Shown piece after piece: positions 1-10,480 of a DNA stretch of 64,000 nucleotides (its first letter is position 1; the number at the start of each line of letters is the position of its first letter). The DNA comes from Ornithodoros turicata (lineage: Eukaryota; Arthropoda; Arachnida; Ixodida; Argasidae). The notes beneath the pieces were generated by a model. The model had not been told where the DNA came from and made no database searches. It was given only the letters and a program-made list of their open reading frames with translations. Location: assembly GCF_037126465.1 (NCBI RefSeq), contig NC_088201.1, positions 7,817,001 to 7,881,000 of the forward strand, written 5' to 3'. The translations under genes were made by a program, and so were the position numbers.

Positions 1-2186
1 AACTACAATAGTTAGGTTACTGAAGGCGCCCAACTACTTCCGATTTTGCCGCAAGCTTTACGGCAGGATTGTGCTTCCGACTTTTACCTTGAGCTACTTG
101 TTTGATGAGAACGGAGGTGCAGAGCAATTGTGTCGTGCATGTGTACTAAACCTTCACTTTTAATGATTGTCTAGTGAAGCCTCATTTGCTGTGAAATAAT
201 TCTGCAACTTAGTTTATCGCGTAGGCACAGAAAGAATCCCGCCGCAAGCTTTGTATTTGACGATCGTAGCAATGGCTTGAGCCAAAGTTTATTATTGCTT
301 GTGATTTATATTTAGCTGTCCAAGAACACTACAAGGGATTGGTGTTGGTGGACAACGTTAAGTAGTTATAGATGTAGTTAAACTACATTGCAGTAGTTAA
401 AAAAGTAGTTTTAACTACTCCCCTGAAAAGTAGTTGAACTACTAGTTAAAGTACTCAATCCCAAAGTAGTTAGTAGTTATAGTTAAACTACTGTAGAAGT
501 AGTTAGTGGCCATCTCTGCAAAAGCCACATTTTGGCGGCCGTTATGCTTACAGCAGGGCGGACACGCCGGCACAGCCGAAGCATGTTGATTGGATATCAG
601 GTTAGTTGGGTGTACTTTTTTTTGTTTTTGTTTTTTTAGGCTAGTCTAAGTTCTCTGTTGGCCATTTCCCGCGCACGACTGCTTCTTTTTCAACCGGGGA
701 CCACGAAACATTTATTTCAAGCAGTTTATTTTGCAACGGGATTTGATTTCGAGGTACATCCGAACTAAGACTTGTTGGGCTGTTTGGGTTAAACTTGGCA
801 CATCGCCAATATACCTTGCAGATGCAGGGATGATCATCTTCTGTAGTCTGTTATCTGGAACGCCGGAAGTGGCTGCTTCCAGTGTACGTGGCGTTGGCTG
901 CTTCTTCGCATAAAACCAGAAGTCGGGCGTTTGGATGTGCGCTGAGTTGAGCCAGGCCTCAATTACTGAAGCAAGTTTACAATGTCTATCGTAGTATTTG
1001 CTTGTTTGCACTTGAAACGGGAAGAAATTATTGGATCGCTTCTTTTAACATACCCCGCAACATTTAGACTCGTTGTTTACGTTCCTGCCATTGGGATCCA
1101 CAGAGCTTCGTATTCGCTTTGCCAATTATACCGTCTCGAGTGGATCGCGATTAGATAGCCTTTCTGACGCCCGGCGGATTGTGTTTTCCTTATCGGGGAG
1201 CCAGTTGGGTGTTGTTTGAAGAGAAGTTATCTAGTCCCATCTTCGAGGCCTTGAGCTCGAACCGCTGTTTCTTTAGGAGCCGCTTGCGATAGGCGAGGTC
1301 ACACAAGTGTCTACCGCTTCGGTGTTGATTTTAACAAAGTGAGGGTAACGGGCTAAAAAAAAAACTGGCAGATATGATGCCAATTGCAGTGGCGTCAAAT
1401 CAACGACAGCGACAGGGCTGTTTATTTTAGCTCGGCTATCGCCACGTACATGGTTAGTCCTGTCGATTGCGGTCTGCAGCAATATCTTCCATATACGTGC
1501 GCCAGACAAGCAATACCGTCTTATGCTCCTGCTTGCGGGCGAGGAGGAGCCGGCACGCGCGCGACGCAACACCTCGCGTGCCCTGACATGTGAACAGGGT
1601 TGCCAGGTCAAAATCCTGCAGTCGCCAACGCGTCACGAGAAAGTAGCCACCTTCCCTCGTATTTAGCCAATTCTGTAGCCAGTGGTGTGCAGGCATCATG
1701 TTGAATGGACTCTTTATAGCGAGTGCTAAAGCGCCAGGCGCACAAAGAAAATAGTCCGAAGGACGTCGTACCGACTGGGAGAAGGCATATTGCCAAGGGG
1801 AAGCAGGAATGAACGCTCTTCGGCATTATGTGGTGCACAGTGAAGACTACCCCGATTTTGGTGCTCAGGAGTCTCAAATGTAGTGCGCAGAAGTATCCAC
1901 AAAAGTAGCCAGAAAATAGCCAAATCGCCATTGCCCAAATTTCGGCGCCACGACACTCAGAAAGTAGCCAATGCGGTACAAAGTAGCCAAATCTGGCAAC
2001 CGCGCGTCTCATGCAATCAGTCAACGTGACTCTCCTAAATGAGTAAATGACCAATCTGCATCTCGCGCCTTTTTTTTCCTTTTTTTCTTCTCTCGTTTCT
2101 TAGCTTGATCTCGCGCCAAGGAACACCTGCGGCGCGCGCTGGGTTTTCGGCGATGCGACGTACGGGACCTTCACGAAATTGAGCCC
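1..2186. other. Intergenic stretch, no gene recognised
   Basis: No open frame here resembles a known protein. The short frames on both strands lack conserved motifs and several do not begin with ATG. The only clear structure is the self-complementary GTAGTTA-type repeat at about 360-512, listed separately. I see no tRNA or rRNA. Confidence 0.6.
360..512. repeat. Degenerate GTAGTTA/TAACTAC self-complementary repeat
   Basis: The heptamer GTAGTTA and its complement TAACTAC recur about a dozen times with irregular spacing, so the stretch is both low in complexity and able to pair with itself. It has no coding potential. Two other regions in the window have the same architecture with a different unit: an AGTTAC type at 21214-21735 and an ACGGAAAC type at 62513-62698 and 63131-63310. 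The repeat class is not recognised. Confidence 0.6.
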
Positions 2187-2190
2187 TTAA

Positions 2191-3499
2191 AGGGGCAGTA
2201 AAACGCAAAAACAAGTTGACTTCAAATCACGTTCCACGCTCTGTTAATTTAGTACTTGTTATCACAATTCATAACTTTGATTCCGTTACGAAGCTACAAT
2301 CAAAAATATACGGGACTCTTTCGTGCTTCGGCGCTAAGCAGTGAACGTCGTTTCAGCTCGTGCATCGGTGTTTTTAGTCCATGCTGCGCGTGCCACGCCA
2401 TGGAGCAGTCCCGGCGAAAAACATAGTGCGCGTTGCGAAGCCGACTGGCGTCGCTGTCCGAAGGACGTCAAAATAAATGTTGTCAGTGGAACATTTGCTA
2501 GAACTGTTGTAGGCTACAATTCAGTGAGTCGGTATCGAAAAATGAAGCAGTGCGCATCATGCCGCGCATACTGTATAAGTAGTAATTTTCGCGAGGACCT
2601 ATTTTTCGCGAAATTCGCGAACGCCCTTTTCGTGAATTTAAAGTCCCGCGAAATGTTCGAACCAATGACAGAAAAATGCGTGAACGAAATATATAAGAAA
2701 TTTGACTCAGGACGCGGAGGCAACTTATGTACACGGGGTTTCTTACGCTATTACACTGCACTGCCTCGCAAAATGTTCTGTTCGCCGCTGCAGCTGGAGA
2801 CAGTAGTCCCGCCTTGATGTAGGCGTCCCGTGATCCCAATTCCTTGTAAGCCTGGATCATCCAGCAAGTTTGTATGCACTCTGCCACGCGCAGAGCAATT
2901 GTATTTGTAAAAGTTGTCGCATCACTACCTAGCGCCAATCGCACCTGCTCGATGCGATGACAAGAATGACGGGAGACAGGGCAATTCGGCAATGGCATAG
3001 ATACAAGTCGAGTAGGAGCCCTTAATCGCAGCCCTTTCAGTCAGAACTGCTCAAAAGGAAGACACATTGAACGAGGGGCCCAGTTGTGATACGTTTTATT
3101 AGTTTCTTCCAGGAAGTTAAGGTGGAGGGCCGCGGTTCCGCGAATTTAAGGTTCCGCGAATAATTGCCTCATCCTGGCTTCTCGCAAATTCGCGAATTAT
3201 TGAGCCCGCGAATTTAACCACTTATACAGTATACGGGACACTACGATCGGACCCGTTCCAAATCCACACGGCCACGATAGGTAAGCGCGCGCTTCTCCTG
3301 CTGTCTCATTGGATGACGCCAATCGTCGCTTCCTGTGGATCCCAGTCGTTGCCGCCAAAGACGGCTCTGTTTTCATTCCATTTTTCTTCTAAACGGTAGC
3401 GCTGTGTGAACTAATTTTGCTTGTGTTATACTAATTGAAACACGGACTCTCATTTGAGAGCAAGTTTTTTTTTTTTTTTTTTTGCATTTTAGTGTTCCT
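2191..3499. mobile_element. TTAA-flanked DNA transposon copy (piggyBac-like, non-coding)
   Basis: The left end AGGGGCAGTAAAACGC and the right end GCATTTTAGTGTTCCT are imperfect inverted repeats (13 of 16 positions). Each end abuts TTAA (2187-2190 and 3500-3503). TTAA duplication is the hallmark of piggyBac-type transposition, so that family is the best inference. No transposase frame remains. A second DNA element is inserted at 2571-3229. A related copy of the right half occurs at about 44388-44908, which confirms that this is a dispersed repeat. Confidence 0.7.
2571..3229. mobile_element. TA-flanked miniature inverted-repeat element nested in the TTAA element
   Basis: The ends CTGTATAAGTAGT and ACCACTTATACAG form terminal inverted repeats. 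The homology continues inward into TTCGCGAATTT-rich sequence on both sides. TA dinucleotides flank it at 2569-2570 and 3230-3231, as expected for Tc1/mariner-type targets. Sequence of the host TTAA element resumes on both sides. No transposase frame is visible in its 659 bases, so it would be non-autonomous. Confidence 0.65.
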
Positions 3500-3503
3500 T
3501 TAA

Positions 3504-4312
3504 CAGTCAGCGGTCCCCTCTTGGGTCTAGCGCAGCCTGTGTTCGTCTGACTCGTGCGGCAGCGGGGAGAAATCGACCGCTTTGTGTTGCCGGCCCACGC
3601 AGAGTCATCCGCAGTAGGGAAATTCCGGTTAGGTCACGGTTTCAACGCAAGTTTGAAGTCGATACTGTGCTATGGTTAACGTGACACTTCGTAGATTGCT
3701 CTTTAGATTTTCTTAGGTGTGAGGTGCGGTCCAGGTGAAGTGATATGAAATTGTAGTCGGCCGAGACTGTGTGCTTCACGTTCTCGAAACAAGGAAAATC
3801 AAGTAGAACGCTCGATTGCCTCGTAAGATGATATGCCATATTTTAAAAACACATCACTATTTATCCACTCAAATTCACGTCTTTTCAATGTCTGTCCAAG
3901 TCGTACGAACGAAAGACACATTTTAGCAGCATTTAGCATTCGTTAGTTTATTATGAAGTTAGTCCAAGTTCGGTGTTTGCATTTTAATGTCCAGGTTAGT
4001 CTGAGATCTCCGTTGGCAGTTTCCCGCGCGCGACTGTGCATTTTATAGTCGAATAACATTTCGTTACGATTACTTTGGAACGGGGATTTGATCACTTTAT
4101 TTCGAGGTACACCCATCATCTTAAATCTTAATCGTCGTCGTACAAATAAAGTTGTTGCTGCTGTTGTTTCTGTTATAATTTTGCTAGTATCAGCAGCTGC
4201 TCAACAAAGCGACATTTGAGACGAGTTTTAATCGGTAGGGAGCTTTAAATTGACCGGGAGCACACTGGGCGAAGATGGAAGCTGTCAAATGGTAGAGCAG
4301 CAACGTGATGTC
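3504..4312. other. Intergenic stretch, no gene recognised
   Basis: About 0.8 kb of mixed-composition sequence between two transposons. I see no coding frame, RNA gene or clear repeat. Confidence 0.55.
4308..4312. repeat. Target-site duplication ATGTC of the 4.3-8.8 kb LTR element
   Basis: ATGTC directly precedes the 5' LTR and is repeated at 8811-8815 directly after the 3' LTR. Five-base duplications are typical of Ty3/gypsy integrases. Confidence 0.9.
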
Positions 4313-5541
4313 TGTCACAGGGCAACCTGTAGTTGTGCGAGTTTGTGTATAAACATATTTCGGTTCTCCTTTTTTGCGAGTTAATTTAGACAAGGGTTAG
4401 AACGGGCACTTGTTCGGCCGTCCATGACAGCTTGGGGGTTCCAGAATTTACTGCCTCCAGATGTTTTGTAAGATGTGTTGGAGGGACAGTCCGAGCCAAG
4501 AAACCGGACACTTCGACGCAACTATGTGTGCGTACTCCGGGTTGTTCTCGACCCCCTGCGGCGAGGCCAGGCATGGCGTTTTTGGGTCGGTCGCACCGTT
4601 TACGGTAACCCGATACCACATGTTGTTCGTCCAGAATCTTTTGGCCCCCAAGTTCTGGGAATTGTCTTCAGACTCTGTCTTTTGGAAAGTGAAAAATACA
4701 TTATCCTTTTTTATGTTAAGTGGCCAGTCGTGTTGGGTGGCAGGGGCGTGGTGACCCTTTTTCCCGCCCAAGAAAAGAGGGATACCCCGTGAAATAAGTT
4801 TTGGAAGCCCCGTTTAACGAGGTTATATAACGAGATGGTTGGAAGAAATTAGGGGAGTCCGGTAGTCGATTTGGGAAGGAGAAGAAAGACAACGCGAACG
4901 GGGTAGCAGCGGTTTTCCCGCCGGGGAAGTTTGGGAAGAGTGGCGGCGACACTAAGTTCTGTTTCAAGTAACGGTCGGTTTGTAGTATCGAATGCAGGTT
5001 GCTGCATAGAAAGTGGTTGATTGATGTGAAGTGTGCAAGAGTTGTGTGCCACGGTGTGACGTCGAGGGAAACGCAGAAGACACGCCGCCGCAACAAGAAG
5101 ACGTCTCAGGCTCTTCGAAGTTTCTACGGACTTCCCCACCCCTATACAGCTAAGTGATTTGGATGAGACTGGCGTAGTGCAGTTTTGTAAGAGTAGTCTG
5201 AGTTGTAGCTTTGATTGAGAATTTAGAAAGCCAGAATACATGTTGTGCATTTTGTTGGGCGCCTGAGTGGCGAGTGTGATTTCAGGTTCATTGAGCAGAG
5301 AGTATCGTTGGGAAAGTTTGTAGGATCGCAGAGGTGGAATGGTTTTAGCGTGTGATATACCTTCATTTCTGTGTTTGTCGTGAAGTATTCAGTAAAAGTG
5401 CAAGTTTCATTGTTTGTTGAAAATGAGTCTGGGTTCATTCATTACCGCACTGGCCACAGTCCCTCCACTAGCCGGGTCCGAATCTATACATTGATCACGG
5501 GTGTAGGTTTATTCCACTCATTTAGACTCGAACCCGTGACA
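4313..5541 (+). repeat. 5' LTR
   Basis: It begins TGTCACAGGG and ends CCCGTGACA, a short inverted repeat. The same 1229 bases recur at an offset of 3269. Several open frames inside it occur unchanged in both LTR copies; they look like chance frames rather than genes. Confidence 0.95.
4825..4831 (+). promoter_or_regulatory. Candidate TATA box in the 5' LTR
   Basis: TTATATA stands roughly in the middle of the LTR, where the U3 promoter would be expected. The same motif recurs in the 3' LTR at 8094-8100. Its function is inferred from position only. Confidence 0.4.
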
Positions 5542-5547
5542 ATTAAC

Positions 5548-5565
5548 TGGCGTCCGCGACAGGAC
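5548..5565 (+). other. Primer-binding site, probably tRNA-Arg
   Basis: TGGCGTCCGCGACAGGAC lies six bases after the 5' LTR. Its complement ends in CGCCA and has the T-arm-like GTCCTGTCGCGG, close to the arginine tRNA 3' end used by mdg1/412-type elements. The identity of the tRNA is inferred from general knowledge. Confidence 0.65.
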
Positions 5566-5655
5566 TCGGCAGTAGCAGTGGAGAACTGAGTACGTGCGTG
5601 GGTGAGTGAGCTGATTGTGAGACTCGGAGTTGAGTGTGCGAAAAACGGTGGGGTA

Positions 5656-7653
5656 ATGGATCTGCACGAGTTACTTGCGATCGGAAAGGAGTTAGGCCTT
5701 GAGGGTGGCGCTTTGAAGGAGTGGGTAGAAGTAGAGCAAAGAGAGCGCAGAGCGCGAGAAAGAGAGCTCTTAAAAGAGCAGATGCTTGCCAGAGAACAAG
5801 AGCAGATACGGGAAAAGGAAGCGGCTAGGGCAAGAGCGGAGGATGAGCAGCGAACACTAGAGCTAAAGATCAAGTTGCAAGAGCTACAAAATCAAGGAAC
5901 GACCGCATCCACCGCTAGCGTCGTGCGAGAGGTGACGAACACCTTACCTGTCACACCTCATCGATGGCTCGCACCTTTCGACGAAAGGCGTGATGATTTA
6001 GACGCGTACTTGATGCGTTTTGAGCGATTGGCAACAGGACAGCGCTGGCCGAAAGACCAATGGGCGACAGCGCTTAGCGTATGCTTGAGCGGCGACGCGT
6101 TGGGAGTCTTTGCAAGGCTGACTCCAGAGGACTCCGCCGATTACGATAAGGTCAAGAAGGCGCTTCTGCAGAGGTTCCGTCTGACAACGGAAGGGTTTCG
6201 GGAGAAGTTCCGCAGCGGAAAACCCATGGACGGAGAAACCGGTACTCAGTTTGCGGCGCGCCTGAGCAGTTTGTTTGATCGCTGGGTTGACCTGTCCGAA
6301 ATAAAACACGACTATGACAGCCTACGAGATCTACTGCTGATAGAGCAGTTCATGAAAGGTTGCCAACCGAAGTTAGCAATGTTCCTGCGGGAAAGGAAGG
6401 CGGGCTCCTTGACAGGTCTAGCCGAACTAGCAGACCGATTTTTAGAGGCTCAGTGTCAGAACCACCTGGGGAAGAGTAGAAGAGATGACGCGGAGGTGCC
6501 CGAGGAACCTCGACGGGGAACGGTCATGAAGCATGCACGAGAGCGGGAAGAAGCACGGGGACCAAAGAGGTGCTTCCTATGCAACAGGATAGGACATGTT
6601 GCGTCCGAATGCCGATCGCGACCGGGCAGACAACCAAACATCACGTGCTACGTATGTGGGAGGACAGGGCACACATCACGGAATTGTTCCGAAAAGGCAT
6701 TCGCCAAACCGCAAGCATCGTGCATTGTGGCTCCGAAGACAGACAAAAGCAACACCGCAGAGGATTGCATCCAAGAAGGATACGTTGAGCTAAAGAACGG
6801 AGTGAAAGTACCAGTGGTGAACGCTTTTGTATCACCAAAAGACGTGTTCCGGGTAGATGGCATGCCAGTTGTCATGGGAAAGCTTGGAGGAAGTCAGGTT
6901 ACTGTGTTACGTGATACGGGGAGCAACACGGTCATAGTACGGAGGAGACTAGTCCGAGAAGAGGAGATGACGGGGGAAAAGAGTCCCGTTTATCTCGTAG
7001 ACGGCACCGTTAGGAATCTACCAGAGGCGAAGATAACCGTGAAGACCCCGTTTTTTAGAGGGACCCTCATAGCAAAGTGCATGGACAACCCCCTCTATGA
7101 TGTTATCTTGGGTAACATCCCAGGTGTGCGAGGACCGAGCGATCCCGACAGTGAATGGGAAGAGGATAGTGCAGCCGAGAACAATAAGCAGGAGGAGCAC
7201 AGGGCCAGTGGGGACGCTCGAGGGAATTCGAGTGCTGCGGTCGAGACGAGGAGCCAAACGAAAGAAAAAGAACGTGGGAAGAGAGAACAGGTACCGCTAC
7301 GAGTCCCAGAAATACAGGGATGGCCGTCCCAACCGGAGGAAGTTAGGAAAGAGCAGCAAGATGACAGTACGTTGACCTGTTGTTTTGATAGAGTAGGACA
7401 GACTCTACAATGTCGTAACGAAAAACACACATACGAGTTCGTTGTGAAGAGGGGCATCCTGTACCGAATTTATAAAATGGGAGCAGGAAGGGAGTTTCAG
7501 CAGATGATCGTACCGAAGAAGTTTCGGGAAGCTGTGATGAAGTTGGCACACGACGGTATAATATTCTTAGCGATGGGGTCGTGTCACAGGGCAACCTGTA
7601 GTTGTGCGAGTTTGTGTATAAACATATTTCGGTTCTCCTTTTTTGCGAGTTAA
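5656..7653 (+). CDS. gag: Gag-protease polyprotein of the truncated LTR element
   Basis: The frame is open from 5602, but the first ATG is at 5656 (reads MDLHELLAIG), giving 665 codons. Residues about 20-80 are rich in Glu, Arg and Lys and look coiled-coil. Residues about 110-275 form a helical capsid-like region whose C-terminal part recalls the SCAN domain fold. Two CCHC zinc knuckles follow (C306-C309-H314-C319 and C331-C334-H339-C344). The aspartic protease active site is D420-T-G. At the end, AHDG (His at 632) matches the start of an integrase zinc finger, after which the frame enters the 3' LTR and stops. The last 24 or so residues are LTR-encoded. Reverse transcriptase and the integrase core are missing. 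Gag would assemble particles and the protease would mature them. Confidence 0.85.
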   Translation: MDLHELLAIGKELGLEGGALKEWVEVEQRERRARERELLKEQMLAREQEQIREKEAARARAEDEQRTLELKIKLQELQNQGTTASTASVVREVTNTLPVTPHRWLAPFDERRDDLDAYLMRFERLATGQRWPKDQWATALSVCLSGDALGVFARLTPEDSADYDKVKKALLQRFRLTTEGFREKFRSGKPMDGETGTQFAARLSSLFDRWVDLSEIKHDYDSLRDLLLIEQFMKGCQPKLAMFLRERKAGSLTGLAELADRFLEAQCQNHLGKSRRDDAEVPEEPRRGTVMKHAREREEARGPKRCFLCNRIGHVASECRSRPGRQPNITCYVCGRTGHTSRNCSEKAFAKPQASCIVAPKTDKSNTAEDCIQEGYVELKNGVKVPVVNAFVSPKDVFRVDGMPVVMGKLGGSQVTVLRDTGSNTVIVRRRLVREEEMTGEKSPVYLVDGTVRNLPEAKITVKTPFFRGTLIAKCMDNPLYDVILGNIPGVRGPSDPDSEWEEDSAAENNKQEEHRASGDARGNSSAAVETRSQTKEKERGKREQVPLRVPEIQGWPSQPEEVRKEQQDDSTLTCCFDRVGQTLQCRNEKHTYEFVVKRGILYRIYKMGAGREFQQMIVPKKFREAVMKLAHDGIIFLAMGSCHRATCSCASLCINIFRFSFFAS

Positions 7654-8810
7654 TTTAGACAAGGGTTAGAACGGGCACTTGTTCGGCCGTCCATGACAGC
7701 TTGGGGGTTCCAGAATTTACTGCCTCCAGATGTTTTGTAAGATGTGTTGGAGGGACAGTCCGAGCCAAGAAACCGGACACTTCGACGCAACTATGTGTGC
7801 GTACTCCGGGTTGTTCTCGACCCCCTGCGGCGAGGCCAGGCATGGCGTTTTTGGGTCGGTCGCACCGTTTACGGTAACCCGATACCACATGTTGTTCGTC
7901 CAGAATCTTTTGGCCCCCAAGTTCTGGGAATTGTCTTCAGACTCTGTCTTTTGGAAAGTGAAAAATACATTATCCTTTTTTATGTTAAGTGGCCAGTCGT
8001 GTTGGGTGGCAGGGGCGTGGTGACCCTTTTTCCCGCCCAAGAAAAGAGGGATACCCCGTGAAATAAGTTTTGGAAGCCCCGTTTAACGAGGTTATATAAC
8101 GAGATGGTTGGAAGAAATTAGGGGAGTCCGGTAGTCGATTTGGGAAGGAGAAGAAAGACAACGCGAACGGGGTAGCAGCGGTTTTCCCGCCGGGGAAGTT
8201 TGGGAAGAGTGGCGGCGACACTAAGTTCTGTTTCAAGTAACGGTCGGTTTGTAGTATCGAATGCAGGTTGCTGCATAGAAAGTGGTTGATTGATGTGAAG
8301 TGTGCAAGAGTTGTGTGCCACGGTGTGACGTCGAGGGAAACGCAGAAGACACGCCGCCGCAACAAGAAGACGTCTCAGGCTCTTCGAAGTTTCTACGGAC
8401 TTCCCCACCCCTATACAGCTAAGTGATTTGGATGAGACTGGCGTAGTGCAGTTTTGTAAGAGTAGTCTGAGTTGTAGCTTTGATTGAGAATTTAGAAAGC
8501 CAGAATACATGTTGTGCATTTTGTTGGGCGCCTGAGTGGCGAGTGTGATTTCAGGTTCATTGAGCAGAGAGTATCGTTGGGAAAGTTTGTAGGATCGCAG
8601 AGGTGGAATGGTTTTAGCGTGTGATATACCTTCATTTCTGTGTTTGTCGTGAAGTATTCAGTAAAAGTGCAAGTTTCATTGTTTGTTGAAAATGAGTCTG
8701 GGTTCATTCATTACCGCACTGGCCACAGTCCCTCCACTAGCCGGGTCCGAATCTATACATTGATCACGGGTGTAGGTTTATTCCACTCATTTAGACTCGA
8801 ACCCGTGACA
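7582..8810 (+). repeat. 3' LTR
   Basis: Direct copy of 4313-5541; I noticed no differences. It is preceded by GATGGGGTCG, only a weak candidate for a polypurine tract, which fits a deletion reaching almost to the LTR boundary. Confidence 0.95.
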
Positions 8811-8889
8811 ATGTCATCGACTTCAAAAGAATCAGGAGATTGGCATCACGTTTTTTTCGGAACCATTATCGTGAACATCTTCCCGTCAG

Positions 8890-9079
8890 TATAGACGACC
8901 CTCTGTTCACAAACATGTGACGTCACGAGAAGACTGGTTCGAGGCTATATTTCGCTGTGGTGGGCAAGGAGCGGGACAAACGCGTCCTCTGATAGGCTGA
9001 TAAAGCTGATAGTGCCCACCAGCGTGCTTTGCGCGGAGTCGTTACGTAATCAATGACGTAGGGGCACAGGTCGTCTATA
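8890..9079. mobile_element. Miniature inverted-repeat element
   Basis: TATAGACGACC at 8890-8900 is matched by GGTCGTCTATA at 9069-9079. The 190-base interval has no open frame of note. The TA at the outer ends would fit a TA target. Assignment to a superfamily is not possible from one copy. Confidence 0.6.
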
Positions 9080-10387
9080 CGAAGACCCCTTGGTGATTCC
9101 ACTAATAATGTGGCCAGTAAAGCTCAAACGAACAAGGCAACACTTTTTTTTTTCTCTATTCACCGTTCTAATGTTTGTGAAGCAAATTGTGGTTGATACA
9201 GGAATCATCATCTAGGCCGCACTAGAGACGTAAAATTTCCGGAAAATTTGAGCCTCGGAAAAAATTTTCGTGATTTTTCCAAAAATTCGAGAAAAAAAAC
9301 TGAACATAATGAAGATACTGTTACTAGTGCATATTACTTGTTTAGTGACATGTATATACGGGGTGTTACCCAATAAAAATTCACCCGTGCCAGCGTGCCG
9401 TGCTCCTACGATTACGCTATGCATGCTAGCGAAACATTGCGTTGTCTGCATATAAAGCTCTGAAGGACATTCAGTCCCTGTAGATTTCAAAGGGATCGCA
9501 GTGCAAAGCTATGATGCAAAACGTACGAATCTCGTGTTCAAAACAATCAGGATGGCGGTGCGAAGTGCAGTTGAGAGACTGCTCCGCAGACGGTGACTTG
9601 TCGCTTTGTCAGAGATGTCTCCGTGTTTTTATTTGCCCCTTTTCCTGGGGTTTGCGATTCGCACAAAGAGAAATGCATCCAACGTTCGATCGACAGCGGA
9701 CAAACTATTTTACAAAAATGCCACGAACACGGCGATTAAAGCAAAAGCGGTGAATGACGATGGCGATCTTTCGCCGCTGCTCATCGAAGTACTTTGCAGG
9801 CTGAATGTGAAACCAAAACTCTGGTGCCTCACAATGTGCCGGCGCACGAAAGACGCCATCTCGAATTTTCGAGGTTTTATTCCACCTTTGAGCTGCTGAA
9901 AAAAATAAAATATTTCCGGGTTTGTTTCCCTTCCTTTACATCTCTAGGCCGCATTCCGCACTGGAGTTCTTGCTGCCATTAATTCCGTTCACCGCAACTG
10001 GAGTAGGTAGGAGCACACCTGAACCTGAGCAAGGTGTTGTGGGTGAAACTTGGGCCAGACAGGCGGGATCGTAGAGATGCTCAAGGAGCACGAAACAAGG
10101 CGTTTTGTTTGCTGCTTTGTCTGGCGGCGAAGACGAATAAATTTTTAACTCCCCATGGGTGAACTCTGTAGCGCCTTGTATGTAGTATGCTTGAGTAACA
10201 CCTACACCGGAAGGGCATACGAAACGAGTCGGAATATTTTTTGGGGCAGGAGAAACAACAAATAATCATGCGCATGCGAGGATGGTTCAGTAAACAACCT
10301 TGGAACATAATTTACATAATTCCGAACTCTTTATCGTATTTAATATTTTTACTGCTGGTGGTAGTGCACGTCGTCTACTCTACGTTG

Positions 10388-10480
10388 TTTTTTTATTATC
10401 TTCTTATTTATTTTTTATTATCTTCTTATTTATTTTTTATTTTCTTATTATCTTCTTATTTGTTTTTTATCTGTTTTTTG
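10388..10480. repeat. T-rich tandem repeat, unit about 22 bases
   Basis: Units of the form TATTATCTTCTTATTTATTTT recur about four times with slight length changes. Confidence 0.75.

Larger units (their letters stand above)
4313..8810 (+). mobile_element. Truncated Ty3/gypsy (Gmr1-like) LTR retrotransposon, gag-protease only
   Basis: Two 1229-base LTRs (4313-5541 and 7582-8810) enclose only 2040 internal bases. The element is flanked by a perfect 5-base target duplication, ATGTC (4308-4312 and 8811-8815), so it is one complete insertion. LTR ends are TGTCAC...GTGACA. The internal part holds a primer-binding site, an uninterrupted gag-protease frame and the first residues of an integrase zinc finger, and then runs directly into the 3' LTR. 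Integrase core, reverse transcriptase and RNase H are absent, so mobility would need enzymes supplied in trans. I noticed no difference between the two LTRs when reading them, which implies a recent insertion, possibly of an already deleted copy. Confidence 0.9.

Noticed and set aside
1608..2054. 148-codon minus-strand open frame near the window start
   Set aside because: Low-quality composition with many Cys/Trp/Phe and no motif; overlapping frames on both strands are equally long.
4386..5438. Several open frames (up to 133 codons) inside the 5' LTR, repeated in the 3' LTR
   Set aside because: They are preserved only because the two LTRs are copies of each other. They overlap one another on both strands and have no recognisable domains.
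7582..7653. Extra C-terminal domain of the truncated gag-protease frame
   Set aside because: These residues are encoded by the 3' LTR and are read-through by chance.
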